The notes under the pieces: model-generated
What the model was told of the DNA's origin: nothing
Seen by the model: only the letters and a program-made list of their open reading frames with translations
Databases searched by the model: none
Translations under genes and position numbers: made by a program
Shown here: positions 1-12,768 of the stretch, one piece after another
Position numbering within the stretch: the first letter of the stretch is position 1
How the letters are laid out: every line of letters starts with the position of its first letter
Origin: Thraustochytrium sp. TN22
Taxonomy: Eukaryota > Sar > Bigyra > Thraustochytrida > Thraustochytriidae
NCBI GenBank assembly: GCA_013306675.1
Contig: JABLUY010000041.1
Span: 1-64,000 of the forward strand
Direction: 5' to 3'
DNA: 64,000 nucleotides

Positions 1-20
1 GCGCGGGCGCCGCGGCTGCG

Positions 21-62
<42 letters not shown>

Positions 63-103
63 TCTGCGGACGAAGACGACGCGCGCGCGAAGCCGCCGCC
101 GCC

Positions 104-135
<32 letters not shown>

Positions 136-155
136 CCGACGCTCCTCCCGCCGCC
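1..155 (+). repeat. Triplet repeats upstream of, or inside, the USP gene
   Basis: A (GCC)n run at about 21-62 is followed by a CAG run at about 106-135. Both lie in the frame of the ATG at 156, and no stop occurs back to base 3. They would encode poly-Ala, an acidic patch, four Pro and about 12 Gln. The stretch may be 5' UTR, or the deubiquitinase may really start left of the window. The window cannot decide this. Confidence 0.7.
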
Positions 156-3100
156 ATGGAGGCGGCGGAGAACGACGCCGGCGCGAACAGCGTCGACGGG
201 GACGGCGACGGCGCCGCCGCCGACGACGACGACTCCGGGAACAACCAGGAAAAAGAAGCGGGGGATGACGAGGATGATCTCATGAAGGACGATGACGACG
301 ACCTCGACCTCGAGCGCGAAGGCGCACCGACGCCCGAGACCCACCGCAACGCGCGCCTGCGCGCAACACGCGCCGCGCGGGAGGAAGTGGAGGAGGAGGG
401 GGAGGAGGAAGAGGAGGAGGAGGAGGAGGAGGAGGAGGAGGAGGAGGATGACGGCCTCGACGGGGCGAGCTCCGCGGCCGGCATCAAAGCCCGTGCGGCG
501 ACAGCTTCCGCGCGCACCGCGCCGGCAAGGCCGCGCGTGCGCGACGAAGCCCCCGCGTACGAGGATGACAACCTCTCGCTGGCCGGCGTCGGGTCCGAAG
601 GGACGCCCACCTCCGCCAACGACGCCGCCTCGCTGCGCGACCTGCAGGTGCACATGTTCGACGACATACCCATCGACATGGACGTTGCACCGCGCTCCAG
701 TGCCGGCGCCAACCCCCTGGTCGCCGCGCTCCAGGAGCCGCTCGATCCGACCTCCGGGCTGGACCAGATCGCGCAGCGCATGAACATCGTGGCCCTGGCG
801 CCCGGCGCTGCCGCCGACTACCGTGACTTCAGCGCCGTGGCTGCGCTTGTGCGCGGAAGCATCGAGGTGCTTCTCCCACGCCGGGACGCCATGATGTCCA
901 CCGCGCTACGCCGCGTGTTCCGCCACTTTGACGACTGCCTCCAGCTCTACAAGGAAGTGCACGCCGGCACGTTTTCCGATGTGCACGTCGCAGTCAATAT
1001 GCTGTTGTCCACCGGCCCGCAGGCCGCCTTCTTCCGCGCGCACGGCCTCGCGCCCATCGCCGGGGGTATCGCGCAGGCCAGCCTCAAGGGCGTCTCGCAC
1101 TGCGTGCGCGATGAGGCCGGCTTGCGCCGCCTCGCGCACGAGTACGCCACCATGGACGATCTCGGTCGCGCCGGCGCGCCCGTCGAGTACCTGCGCCTCG
1201 TCGACCGTTTCTGTCAGCTCGGTCACTTGCCCAAGATGGCCGCGCACATCGCCGAGGCACGCCCCGAGGCCACGCGTCCCTCACCCGTGCACGTGCTGCA
1301 CTACCTGCAGGTCGCCTCGCACATCGCGGACTTTGTTGACCTCGAAGTGCTGCGCCCGGCCGTCACCGCGCTCATCGAAGCGCTCTCCGGCTACCTGGAG
1401 CGCCTCACACGCACGGACCTGCGCAGCCTCGACCGCAGCGTCTTTTTTGAGATCTTCACGCAGACGCACTTCTTGCTGCGCCGCGCGCGCACGCTCTCGG
1501 TGCCGGCCATGCGCCGCCGCGTCGAGGCGCTGCGCCTGTGCGTCGCGCTCAAGCAGCTGCGCAGCCCTTTCATGCAGCAGCGCCTGGCCGGTCTGCGCCA
1601 GATCCGCAACATCGTCGAGGACGCCGAGGTCCGCGCGTCCGAGGACGCCAAGCGCCTGCAGGAGGCCGACGCTGCGCGCACAGCCCGCGCCGCCATCCCC
1701 CCTGCCTCGACGCTCCAGGAACCGCTGACGCCGCGCCCGCCTGCCGACACGCAGTCCTCAGACATCGAGAACTGCCTCCCGCACCGCGCGTTTCCGACGC
1801 GCAAGCGCTCCATCGAAGAGATCGGCGCCAAGAGCTTGCGCAAGCGCCCCAACATTGGCCAGCTTGGCACTCGCTATTTGGACGTGCCCTCCGCTGCCTC
1901 GCTTGCCGCATCCACAGGCCCGGTCGGACCTCTGCGCATCGACACGGAGCCAATCAACCTGCCTCACACGGGCACCGATACGCGTTATGTCATGTCACAG
2001 CAGTCCGACACGGTCGATGCGCTTGCGGCCCTCGCTGCCGGCGGCCTGCAAAACACGGACGGCGGCGCAGATGTCCCTCAGTTGGCCGGCTCAAGGCCTT
2101 CGGACAGCACCAAGGGAACCTCGCTCGATCTCTCCTCCTTCTTGAGCCGAGCCAAAATGGCTGATGCTGGTCGATCGGCATCCGTGGCTGGCGACGCCGA
2201 CATCCCAACCAAGCAGTCGTCCGATGTTATGGCCGCCAACGCGTTTGACTCCTTCGTCGACAAGCTCAAGTTCAGCGCTCAGGCGATTGCCGCGGTCGCT
2301 GCCGCGAAGGTCGATGGCGACAGTAGTAACCATGACGAGAACGCAATGCAGGGCGTCGAGGGGTCGGTGGGAGCGAGCTCCGCAGACCAGGGCCAAGGTT
2401 CTCAGCAGCAGCAGCAGCAACAACAACAACAACAAGAACGGCAACAACCAATCGGCGACGAGGCACATGTGGCGCTGGTCCAGTGGCTCAAGGACAACCG
2501 CATTGTGACGGTAATCTTCGGCCCGGACTACATTCATACCGAGGTACTCAAGCGCTGCTCGGAGATCTGCCGCTTCTTGGCGAGCCAGGACCTCTTTTCC
2601 GAGGACGATCTCGACCTCGTCTGGGACACTGCCTTCGGCAACAACGCGCACGAGAGTATTCGTGATATGCTCTGCAACATCATCTCTGACCTGGCGCGCT
2701 ATCTGCCCATTGAAAAGCTCAACCTGCTTTGGGCCAAGATCCGCGGCATTGACCTCGCCGTGCATGACGTCAAGACGCTCTCGCTCGTGCGCAACTTCAC
2801 CGTGAACGCCGTGCTGTCCTACCGCTGGCGCGATAGCGCCGATCTCGCAGCTGCCGCATCCGAGCAGCACTGGTATGGCCTCGGCCTGCTCTGGGACATG
2901 GTGCAGGATGAGACGAACTGCGCGTCGGCCTGTCACAAGGCCGCGCTCCAGCACCTCATCAACCTATGCGCGTGGCAGCCCTGCTTTGGCGCGCGCCCGC
3001 ACTTCCTGGCCGCCTGTGTGCGCAATCTGCGCTCCTCTGTGTCCGTGCCGCAGACGCTCAAGCTCCTGCGCGCAATCATCACCTCCTTCCCGCTGCACGG

Positions 3101-5159
3101 GGCAGCCGCCGCACCATCCGAGATCTCCGCGAGGGGCGCGCCAGCTCCCGCAACGGTGCCCGGAGCTGACGACGACCTGCCCTGGCCGCCCACGCCCGAG
3201 TCCCGCGAGGACATTGTACGTTGGCAGCCCTGGCTCGTCAAAGCCTGCCTCTCCAGCCTCGATCATTACAAGCGCAGCTGCATCGAACTGCTCAAGGCGC
3301 GACCCGAGCTACACGGCGCTCTACTATCCAAGGCTGTGCTGCCACGCCACGCGGCAGATGCGCAGTCGCAGGCGCCGCCACCACCGCCTCCGCTGGCATC
3401 CGCGAGCGCGCGGTCCTCCTCGGACGACTTTCGCGATGAGGACATGCACGAGGACAAGTACGAGTGTGATCTCTACGATGAGGAGGTTGAGGACCTGGGC
3501 CAACAGGCCAACGCGGGCGTCGACGTCACGCGTGAGGCCGCCGCGGTCCCCGATCTTGCCATGGCCCGTGTCGACGACGCCTCCGGTGGCTCATCGGAGC
3601 CCAGCGCCAGCGCCCTCGGCTCTGCCGGCACCGCCAGCGCGGCGGTGGCCAACGCCACGGCGGCCAACGCAGCGGGCGCCGTGGCCTCGGTGTCCAGCCC
3701 CGCCCTCACCCCCAGTGGCGCAGCGATGCACGACACCGATGCGGACAGCGCAACCTTCATGGGCAACGCCAAGGAGGTGGAAAATCCGCTCGACTCGTAC
3801 AAGCTCATCGGCAAGTACTCGCACCTGCGAGGCCTGCGCATCCGACTGAACTTCTTGCGCTTTGTGGTTATCTCCTGCGGCAAGGAGACGGAGGACTTCC
3901 AGCTCACTGCAGAGCAGGCCGAGGTTATCCTCGACAGCCTCGGCCGCAAGGCGCTCACGCACAATGAGCGCAGCCTCGCCCTGTCGTGGGTCATGCAAAT
4001 GCACTTTGTGGCGAACGCCTTCACGCCCGACACGGCGCGCGCCGCGCTGCTCACCACCTTCCGGCACTTCTCGCTCGCGTCGCTTCAGAGCCGGGACTTC
4101 AGCTTCTTCGATTACTTCTTCCGTGTCGTCAACACGGACCTCAAGCGCATTCGCTACGCCGAGGGCGCGCAGCCACGGCCCTTCAACTTCACGCAGGCCA
4201 CGCCGCGCGCGCTCACTGGCGACAAGAACTGGCTCTACAACAAGTCCGCGCAGGAGCTGCGTCGCTGCCTGTCCGGCCCCCAGAACACGCCCGAGGCGGC
4301 CAACGCCTTTGAAGTTCTGGACGCGCGCCTCTACGGGCTCGGCATCCTCTGGGACATGGCGCTCCGCGCGAGCGACGCGGCCGTCGCCAAGCGCGCCGCC
4401 AAAATGCTCTGCACACTATTCTCGTCGGTGCCCGCCTGGGTCGACGCCGAGGCGCACCTCGACGCCATCCCTTTCAAGGAGGAGCGCAATCTGGTTGCGC
4501 TCGGCTGGGACGCCGAGGGCGGCGGATCCGCCGGTTCCAAGGAAGCCGCCGGCGGCCTTTTGGTGGGCGGTTTCTTGCGCGAGGCCGTGGCGCAGCTCAA
4601 GCAGGCACTTTCGGGCCAGCACCGCGGCGCCGGCTCGCGCCTTGTGGTGCGCTGTCTGGTTTTGCTCAAGGATCTGCAGGCCGCCTCGGCGCGCGAGGGT
4701 CTGGTGCAGGCCTCACACGGGGCGCGCGTTGACCGTGTGAACCGTGCCGAGGGCGTGCTCGGTGGCGAGACCGTTGAGCTGCGCATCAAACAGGTCAGCT
4801 CTGACAACACGGAGCTGCCTCTTCGCCTCGCTAAGGTTGTCCAAGTGGCCGAGCTGCGCGCCTCCGTGGCGCACCTTCTCAGCAAGGACCCGGCCTTGCT
4901 CCGCTTCATCTCCAGCGGCAAGGAGATCAAGGCGCACGGCGCCGACACGCGCCGCTCCATCACGCTTGAGGCGGGCCAGGTCATTCACGTTGTCGTGCGC
5001 CAGGCGCCTTCGCCCAGCAAAGAGAATGGCGCGCGCCCTCCGGGGTCCGTGGCCGACGAAGACGACGTCGGCAGCGGCGCCGACGACGGTAGTGGCGCCC
5101 GCGGAGTCGACGAAGATGACGGAGACGGCGACGACGAGGCCAGCGTGCAGGACGGCGCA

Positions 5160-5191
<32 letters not shown>

Positions 5192-8100
5192 GCAACAACA
5201 ACAGCAACAACAACAACAACAACAACAACACAAGGGTCCGCCCGCACCCATTTTGCAGGAAGCAGAACACGTGCAGCTGCTCACGGACCTGCTCTTCAAA
5301 CAGTCGCCCTCCGACGTGGTCGCAGCACAGACCTGGGACCTTTTACAGGATCTGCCCACACGCGAGGACCTTCTCGGTTCCATTCGCGCGCACACCGCTT
5401 CGTGGGATGATCTGCTCGATCTCAAACCCATCCACAAGACCGTTTACACGCTCCAGATCATGAACTTTATGCTCTGCTGCGAGGACCCGGCGTTCACCGC
5501 GCTCGCCAGCGATGGCATCCGACCCGGCGCCTCTACAGCTTGGGCGCGCGAAGCGGTACAGAACGGCAGGCTCCCCAGTAAGCTGATTCAGGTGCTCACC
5601 TCGCTCAAGGACCCAACGTCGAGCCTTCGCGAGCACCCTTTGGGCATGTACTGCGGCCTCGTCCTGATCTTGGTCCTACACCGCCTGCTCAAGGCCTGCT
5701 CGTCACAGGAGGTGAGCCGTCTGCTGGACTCACAGGGGCCGGTGCTGAACGAGGCACTGCTCGCGGCCGTCGCGGACATCGCCGCGCAAAGCCCAGCGAA
5801 CTTCGCTGTCCCAAGCGAGACCTCGGTCTCTGCCGCTGTTGCCAGCCCCGCGCCCGCGCCCGCGCCCGCCCCCGCGCCCGCGCCTGCGCCCGCTCCCATG
5901 TCGCCCGGACCTCCATCGACCTCTGCACGCGCGGCGCACTCGAGCCGAGCCATTGCACACGACCTTGTTGTCCGCGCGCTGCGCCTGCGTCTGTGGGTCC
6001 ACGACCTGATCGGCCTCGCATACTTTGGCTGTCCGACGGAGACTGGCGAGGAGAAGGCCGCCGGCTCTGCGGTGTGCGAGGACTGGCTCGTCTCGTGCAT
6101 CTTGCGCTGTCCGCATGAGTTCGTCAAGGCGGACGTTGCCTCGGTACTGCGCGACTATCCGCGCACCGACCACCGCCTTTTGGACGCGCTCTCCTCACTC
6201 CTGCCACAGACCGTGGCGAGCGCGTCGTGCTCGCAGTCCAGCGCCTTTTTTGGCCTCCTCGCAGACGTGGCGCGCAACACGCTGTCAGCGGAGATCGCCT
6301 CGGCCTCGGCCGAGCCGCCCGCGTGGAGCATCGTGCTCTTTGGACGGCTCGTCCTTGTCCTCCGCGAGCACGAGTCCTCGGAGCGCCGCTCTCGTCCTGG
6401 CGAGCCCGCGGACGCCACCCTCTGTGGCGTGCTCGGCGCCATGGAGGTGCTTCTGCTCGGCGGTGGACGCCTGGGCGAGGTGGTGGCCTCGCAGGGCAGT
6501 GGTCTGGTGCCCTTTGTCTTCGATGATTGCCTCTTCGGCCTCGAGATGGGCGACGCGGACGCCAAGCCCAAGTGCAAGAGTCGGGAGAGCCGCAGTGCCG
6601 CCTTTCGCGTGCTCCTGGCCGCAGCGCGCGCCTGCGTTTCGGCGCTGCGCGAGCTCCTGGAGCTCCTTGAGACGCAGCACAAGCAGACGGACCTGTGCCC
6701 CATGACGACGCACGCACTCATCGAGCACGCCTACTTTCCGGCCAGTGCGCGCTGGATCGTCGAGGATGATGGCGCGGACCGCCCCATTTGCGATCGTGAG
6801 CAGCAGTGGCAGTACGATCCGTCGTCGCAGCGCAAGTCGGCCGCCGGCTATGGCGGCCTGCGGAACCTTGGGTGCATCTGCTACATGAACTCGCTCCTGC
6901 AGCAGCTCTTCATGATCCCGGAGCTGCGGCTGGAGATCTTGCGCAGTAGTAGCACCAGTGGTGGCGGCGGGCAGCGCAAGCGCACGCGTGCGGCGCGCGA
7001 GGCCGAGTCGGCACCCGTCCTGAGCGGCAGGGCCCTGGAGCGCGCCGCTTCGGGCGGATCCAGCACTGGGTCGCGCGCCCCGTCGGAGGAGGAGCTGGAG
7101 AAGAAACGCCAGTACCGCGTGCTGCTCGCACAGGTGTGCCGCATGTTCTCGTGGCTTCAGGAGAGCGAGCGCCGCGCCTATGACATGAGCGAGTTCTGCA
7201 CCAAGTCCATCTCGCTCAACCAGGGCAGTCCAGTGGATATCTTCGAGCAGCAGGACGTGGACGAGTTCTTTAACGCGCTCATGGATCAGCTTGAGAACGC
7301 GCTCGAGGGCGCCAAGCGGCCCGATGTTTTGCGGGATCTCTTTGGCGGCGTGCTGTGCAACCAGGTGTTGTGCAAGGAAGGTTGCGAGCACCGCTCGGAG
7401 CGCGAGGAGAAGTTCATGGTGTGTCAGCTTGAAGTCAAGGGCAAGCAGTCCATTCTCGACAGCCTCGACCTGTACGTGGAAGGAGAGATGCTCGAGGGCG
7501 ACAACAAGTACCTGTGCGGCGAGTGCAACGAAAAGCGCGACGCGCAGAAGCGCGCCTTCTTCGCGAAGCTGCCCAATGTGCTCATGATCCACCTCAAGCG
7601 CTTCGACTTTGACCTGGAACTGCTGCGCAAGATCAAGGTCAACGACCACTGTGAGTTCCCCATGGAGCTCAACATGAAAAAGTACACGCGCGAGGCGCTT
7701 GAGGAGCGCACCGAAGACATGCAGCCTGATGAGTACTATGAGTACGACCTGGTCGGCATACTCGTTCACACCGGAACGGCCGACAGCGGGCACTATTACT
7801 CGTACATTAAGGAGCGCTTCCCGTCGGCGGGCAGGTCCACGTGCGAGTGGTTCCACTTCAACGACGAGCAGGTCTCGCTTTTCGATCCGGCCACCATCCC
7901 GGAAACCTCGTATGGTGGCCTCAGCTGCTCGCCTCGTTGGGACCCGAGTCAGCAGCGTACCACGCAGACCTGGACGGCCAAGCCCTTTAGCGCGTACATG
8001 CTCATCTACGAGCGTAGGGGCCGTCCCTGCCTTCCTGGCCTGCCGCGCGGACCGGCGCGTGCCGAGGACGTCATGCCAGTGCTGCGTGAAGCCGTGCCGG

Positions 8101-11100
8101 CGCCCCTGCGACGTACCTGCTGGCAACAAAACCTCGAGTTCATGCGCGACGAGATGCTGCTGGACGCGGCCTATGGCGGTCTCGTCGTGGACGCGTGCAA
8201 GCTGGTGACGGAGGCGCCGTCCGGCGCGCCGCGCGCCGAGAAGTGGTACGAGGCGCTGCAGGCGGTCTCTGCCTACGCGATCAACACGCTCGTGCACGCG
8301 CGCGACAAGGGTTACCTGGAGCCCGCCATGGCGCAGGTGAGCGCGCTTATCGCACAGGGTGGCGTCGCAGCCTGCCAGGTCATGCTCGAGAATCTCGAAG
8401 CCAACGGCGCCACGGCCGTCAAGCAGCTGCTGCTTCGCTGTCCGCTTGCCTACATTCGCGAGAAGTTCCAAACGCTTCTCGTCCAGCTGATCACGGCCAA
8501 CATCGACAACGAGCGTTCGCGTTACGAGGAAACGAACGAGACCATCGCCGAGTTCTGGCTCATGCCGTTCCGCGAGTACGAATCGCCGGAGCCCGAGGCT
8601 GGCAGCGCGTTGACTCCCCCCTTGCGTCGCGCCTTTGCGCCGCTTCGACCGATCCCAGGTTCCGCCGACGGCCGGCCCGAAAGGGAGGAGGCATCAGTCG
8701 AGGACCTCGGCGAGGCTGTCTGGCGTATATGCCTGGAGTTCCCGTGCGTGCCGCCCTCCGGTTCGCCAGCGCTGCGCATCATGGGCTGGATGATCGCGCA
8801 CTGCACGGACGCGCACCAGTGGTGGAAGTCTCTGGACTCCTTCTTCACGGTGCTGCACGAGTTCGCCGCGCTCGGCCTGGAGGAGCGCCGCCAGCTCGTG
8901 CGAATGGGCGCCATCCCGCGGCTCCTGGACTTCTTGCTCGAGCGGGACTCACCCGTGCTCAAAGCGCAGACCAAGTGCTCGGACCGCGAGCTCGAGCCCC
9001 GCCGCGGCATGGGCGACAAGTTCAACACGCCGCCGCTCACGGCCGCCATGCGGCTGCTCGCGCTCCTCGTGTGCAGCTGTGCGCTTCCGCCTGGCGCCTT
9101 GGACACCGCCGACGACGAGAAGCGAAACGTGAACGTGAACGTGAACGTGAACGCGAACGCGAACGCGAGCGTGAACGAGGAAAACGACGCCGAGGCCAAG
9201 GGCCCGGTGCCGACCCCCGTCTGCGCACTAACCTGGCTCGATGTCTCGCTCTTCGTGCGCACGCCGCTCCTGGGGCGCCTTTTGGAGCACCCGGGCGCCT
9301 TCAACGCGGGCGACCTGCAGAACATCATGCTGCACCTTGGCACTGGGAGCTCGCTCCTCACGTGGCACCTGACCGTGGCGGTACGCGGCATTCTCTTCAC
9401 AGCCCCGCCGGCGGCCCTGGAGAAGGTCCTGCGGTCCTGCGAGCGTCTCCTGGACGCCGCGGGCCCGGGCATCATGGCGGTCGCTAAGCAGCATGCGTTG
9501 GGTCTCGTAGAGGCGTTGTCGAATGCCTCGAGCGGCGAAGCCGACAACCTCGCCGCAGTGGTGGCGCATGTGGGCCGACTGCTGAGCGGTACGAGCCGCT
9601 TTGGCGTGGCCAAGGTGCTCTTTGAGCACGCCGCGGTGTGGCTCATGGAGCTTCTGGGGGAGAATGAGTCTGCGCTCGTGCGCCGGCACGCCGCCGTGGC
9701 CACAGTCCTCATGGTCGCCGCCTTCGAGGAGCGGCGCATGCGGGCGAGCGCTAGCGAGGGCGACGGCCACGAGGTGGCCAGCACTTTGCAGATGCTGTCC
9801 ACGCTGCTGGCGTCGAGCTTTCTGGAGCGCGTCTGCTCCAAGCCGGCCTACGACCAGCTCTGTATGCGCTGCAATGCGATTCCCACGATCCCGCTCAAGC
9901 CAGCCATCCGGCACTGGGCAGGACCGGCGGAGCAGCCGTTGGACCTGGACGATGTGTCCGGCCCCGAGGTGGGCCGGCGGCCGGGCGAGTCGGTGCCCGC
10001 AGCGCTGCGCAGACACGCACAGGAGTTGCTCGAAGCCGACACGGAGCCGTCGCCATTTTTGCTGGTCTCGGCGCTGCGCACGCTTCTCGTGCTCCTGCGC
10101 GTGTGCGGGATGGTGGATCGCTTCGTGGGCGCCGGCGAGATCGACCTGTTGCTCACGGCAATCGTGACGGCAGACGTGTACAAGCTGGAGTGCGATTGGA
10201 ACAAGGGCGAGTTGATCGCGTTTCTCTACGAGATTGTGCGCCACGACGAGGCGCTGCTGGTGCACTGCACCAAGAACGAGGAGGTGTGGAAGAACATGCT
10301 CAGCATTTCCATGGCTGTGCGCCCCACGGAGGGTCATTACACCTTCAACGAACGCTACGGCCCCGTCTATTACCAACTCTTCTGCGCCTGGCTCCGTTGC
10401 GCAGGGACCCGCAACGCCATGCTGGAGCAGATGGACGGCCTTCACCACCTCAAGTGGGCCACGCGCTTCTACATGCTGGATGCCAACGAGTACCCGTGTA
10501 CGGTGCCCCCGTTGCGTCTGCTAGTGCGTGCAGCAGTCCCGCTGCTCCTGGACAACGCCAAAACCGTCCTCGAGGATGTTACGCGAAGCGTGCTGACCTC
10601 GACTTCCCAGGATGCCATTCACAAGGTGAGCATGGACAATCTCCTTGTGGCGCTGCGGTGCCTGGCGGGCGCGCAGGACCTTGCCGCGCCTGGCGAGCGC
10701 GACGCAGACGTTGTGGCGGCGCTCTACGCGACGCGGCAGGACGCGGCACGAGCCAACGCGACGGCGATCGCCAAAGAACTCCTCCGCAAGGGCACCGTCG
10801 CCGCCACGATGCTCACGACGACTCTCGCGCATCTACGCATGATTCCCCAGGACCAGTACGCCTCGGTGGACGAGGCGCGAGCCCACCTCATCTACGGCGT
10901 GCGCGTCCTGTGCGCCGTCTGGGAGGCGCTGCGCAGGGCGCGCGACACGGCCCGCCGCGAGGCGAAGCTGGTCGAGGACCGGAAGCAAAAGGCCAAGGCC
11001 GCGGCGGAGCAGAAGAAGGCTGTTGGCAAGGCACGGGAGAGCACGAAGGAGAAAAGAGACATCAATGACAACGAAGACGAGAAGGAGGACGAAGGCGCAA

Positions 11101-11855
11101 AGGACGAGGAGGAGGACGAGAAGGAGGACGAGGAGGACGACGAGGAGGAGGAAGACGATGATGACGACGAGGAGGAGGAGGAGGAAGACGACGACGACGA
11201 GGAGGAGGAGGGAGACGGGGAGAGTGAGGAGCTCGCGCGCGCGAGCGAAGAGCTGGAGAAGGCCGCGGTCAGCGCGTGGATCCAGCTCGTGACCTTGAGC
11301 GGCGAGAATCGTGCACCCAAACAGCGCAAGGTGCTCGAAGCGCTCTCGCATTGCCTCCTGGCGACCTTGAGCCTGGCCGGTCCGCGCGTGCGCGAGGTCG
11401 CCAACACGAGCGAGCTTGCGCGCGCCATTGGCTCGCTGCTCACGCACCACATGAAGCGCCTTCGCCAGGATAGCACGGACGGCGAAGCGGCCTCGCCGGA
11501 TGCTTATTTGGAGGCGGTCATGCGTTCCTGCGAGGCGCTCCTGCACGTACACTTTGTCACGCCGGCGCAGGAGCAGCGCGGGCTGCCTCCCATTTCCATC
11601 TCCGTCGTGTCCGTCCTGCTGCTGGTGGGCGTCGAGTACCGCCACGACCCGGTCAAGCATGCCAAGGTCGCGCGCATCCTTCTGCGACTCCGCGACTGCA
11701 CCCACGACGACGCCTGGATTCGCCACAACGAGCAGGCAGAGCTGTACATTAACATCCTTAGCAGCGAGCCCGACGCCATGCAGCGTCTCGAGGCCCACGA
11801 CGAGGCCTCCAAGGCAGTCATTGCGCACGTGCGCCGACTCTTGTCGGCCGAGTAA
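156..11855 (+). CDS. Giant ubiquitin carboxyl-terminal hydrolase (USP9X/USP24/USP34-like)
   Basis: This 3,899-codon uninterrupted frame encodes a cysteine protease that removes ubiquitin from proteins. The USP fold is in the second half. The Cys box reads GLRNLGCICYMN with catalytic Cys about 2242, the QQDVDEF box follows, and the His box reads DSGHYYSY with His about 2546. The downstream FHFND holds the third catalytic position near residue 2570. A CxxC pair (LCGEC) in the fingers fits zinc binding. A ubiquitin-like segment lies near 1537-1617. The rest looks like alpha-helical scaffold, as in USP9X, USP24 and USP34, which are similarly large. Low-complexity inserts include a poly-Glu run (381-447), poly-Gln (about 2402-2440 and 5158-5231), Ala-Pro repeats (5848-5896), Asn-Val/Ala repeats (9127-9172) and a long acidic run (11082-11216). 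The ATG at 156 sits in gccgccATGG, but the frame is open to the window edge, so the N-terminus may be incomplete. Which of the three USP types it matches best is not settled. Confidence 0.9.
5158..5231 (+). repeat. CAG/CAA tract coding poly-Gln
   Basis: About 24 glutamine codons in a row inside the deubiquitinase gene. Pure CAG in the first part gives way to mostly CAA in the second part. The run sits just after the ubiquitin-like segment and an acidic linker. Confidence 0.9.
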
Positions 11856-11907
11856 TGCGAACCGGTGATCAAACTTAAAATTCTGTGTGCATACCTTGTC
11901 TTGTTCA

Positions 11908-12678
11908 TCATGGCGCCGCGCCCCCCTTCATGGCCGAGGCAAGCTTGGCCGCGGACGACTGCAAGAGGCGTTCCTGCTCCTCGGCCAGCGCCTGCAGCTC
12001 TTCGTCGGAGAGCTTGGGCCGCTTGGCGCCGCGCCGCCTTCGGGTTTTGGGAACCGCCGCCGACGGCGTCGCCCCTCGCGCATTGCCGTCAGCCTCAGCC
12101 TCTGTCGCTGCCGTGGCCGCGACCGCCTCGGCGGCCACGGTCTTGGCCGCGCGTTTCTTGGCGCGGCGCGGGGGCCGCGCCGCTGAGGAGGACGAGGACG
12201 AGGACGAGGATGAGGAGGTCGTTGCTGGCCCCGGCGCCGGCGTGCTCGCAGGATCATCCGAGGCGCCGGGGGCGGCGGGCCTGTGTCTCTTTCTGCCAGA
12301 GCTGCTGGGAGCAGCGGCAGGCGCGGCTTCCTCGCGCGCATCCTCCTCGTGGTCTTGCAGCGCCTCGTCACGGTCGGCGAGCGCGGCCTTGAGGCGCGTA
12401 TAGTAGCGGCGAAAACCGAGCGTGAAGAGCGCCTTGAGCAGGTGTTTCTCGCGCAGCCTGCGCACCGTGGAGCGGCCGGCGCTGTCGGCCTCGCAGTGCG
12501 CGTTAGCCTGGCTCGTGAGCACGCGCAGCAGCTCGCTCGCGTACGCCGCCACCTGCGCCGCCACCGCGCGCTTGCGACGCGCCACCGAGGCGCCGTGCTG
12601 CGCCGCGCGCGCCTCCACGAGCTCGGCGATCCAGCGCCACGGCACCTCCGCAGCGGCCTCGCCGCCGCTCGTCGCCAT
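11908..12678 (-). CDS. Histone-fold protein, NF-YB/POLE3-like
   Basis: The product is 256 aa. Residues about 12-100 look like a histone fold of the NF-YB (HAP3), Dr1 or POLE3 type. The segment ASELLRVLTSQANAHCEAD, the later Thr-Val, and LLKALFTLGF followed by a Tyr and LKAAL line up with the helix 2 and helix 3 pattern of NF-YB (SEF..F.TSEA...C.......T, then LL.A...LGF..Y..PLK). The C-terminal half is low complexity: poly-Ser, Ala/Glu, and two Lys/Arg patches that could be nuclear signals. It would act in the nucleus with an NF-YC or POLE4-type partner. An upstream in-frame ATG exists at 12768, but it abuts the neighbour's stop codon, so I chose the internal ATG at 12678, where MATSGG begins. 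The family is inferred from one stretch of similarity, and the first helix is poorly conserved. Confidence 0.6.
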   Translation of the reverse strand: MATSGGEAAAEVPWRWIAELVEARAAQHGASVARRKRAVAAQVAAYASELLRVLTSQANAHCEADSAGRSTVRRLREKHLLKALFTLGFRRYYTRLKAALADRDEALQDHEEDAREEAAPAAAPSSSGRKRHRPAAPGASDDPASTPAPGPATTSSSSSSSSSSSAARPPRRAKKRAAKTVAAEAVAATAATEAEADGNARGATPSAAVPKTRRRRGAKRPKLSDEELQALAEEQERLLQSSAAKLASAMKGGAAP

Positions 12679-12768
12679 GCCGCGCGCCGCGCGCCCGTGC
12701 CCCCCCCTCGCGGGGTAGTAGGAGTCTGCAGACAAGAGGGCTCGCAATGGATGGCGGCAGAGCGCCAA

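Noticed and set aside
6285-8471. 728-codon minus-strand frame opposite the deubiquitinase
   Set aside because: It is a shadow of the real gene. High GC at third positions leaves few stops on the other strand, and its Leu/Arg/Ala/His-rich composition matches no fold.
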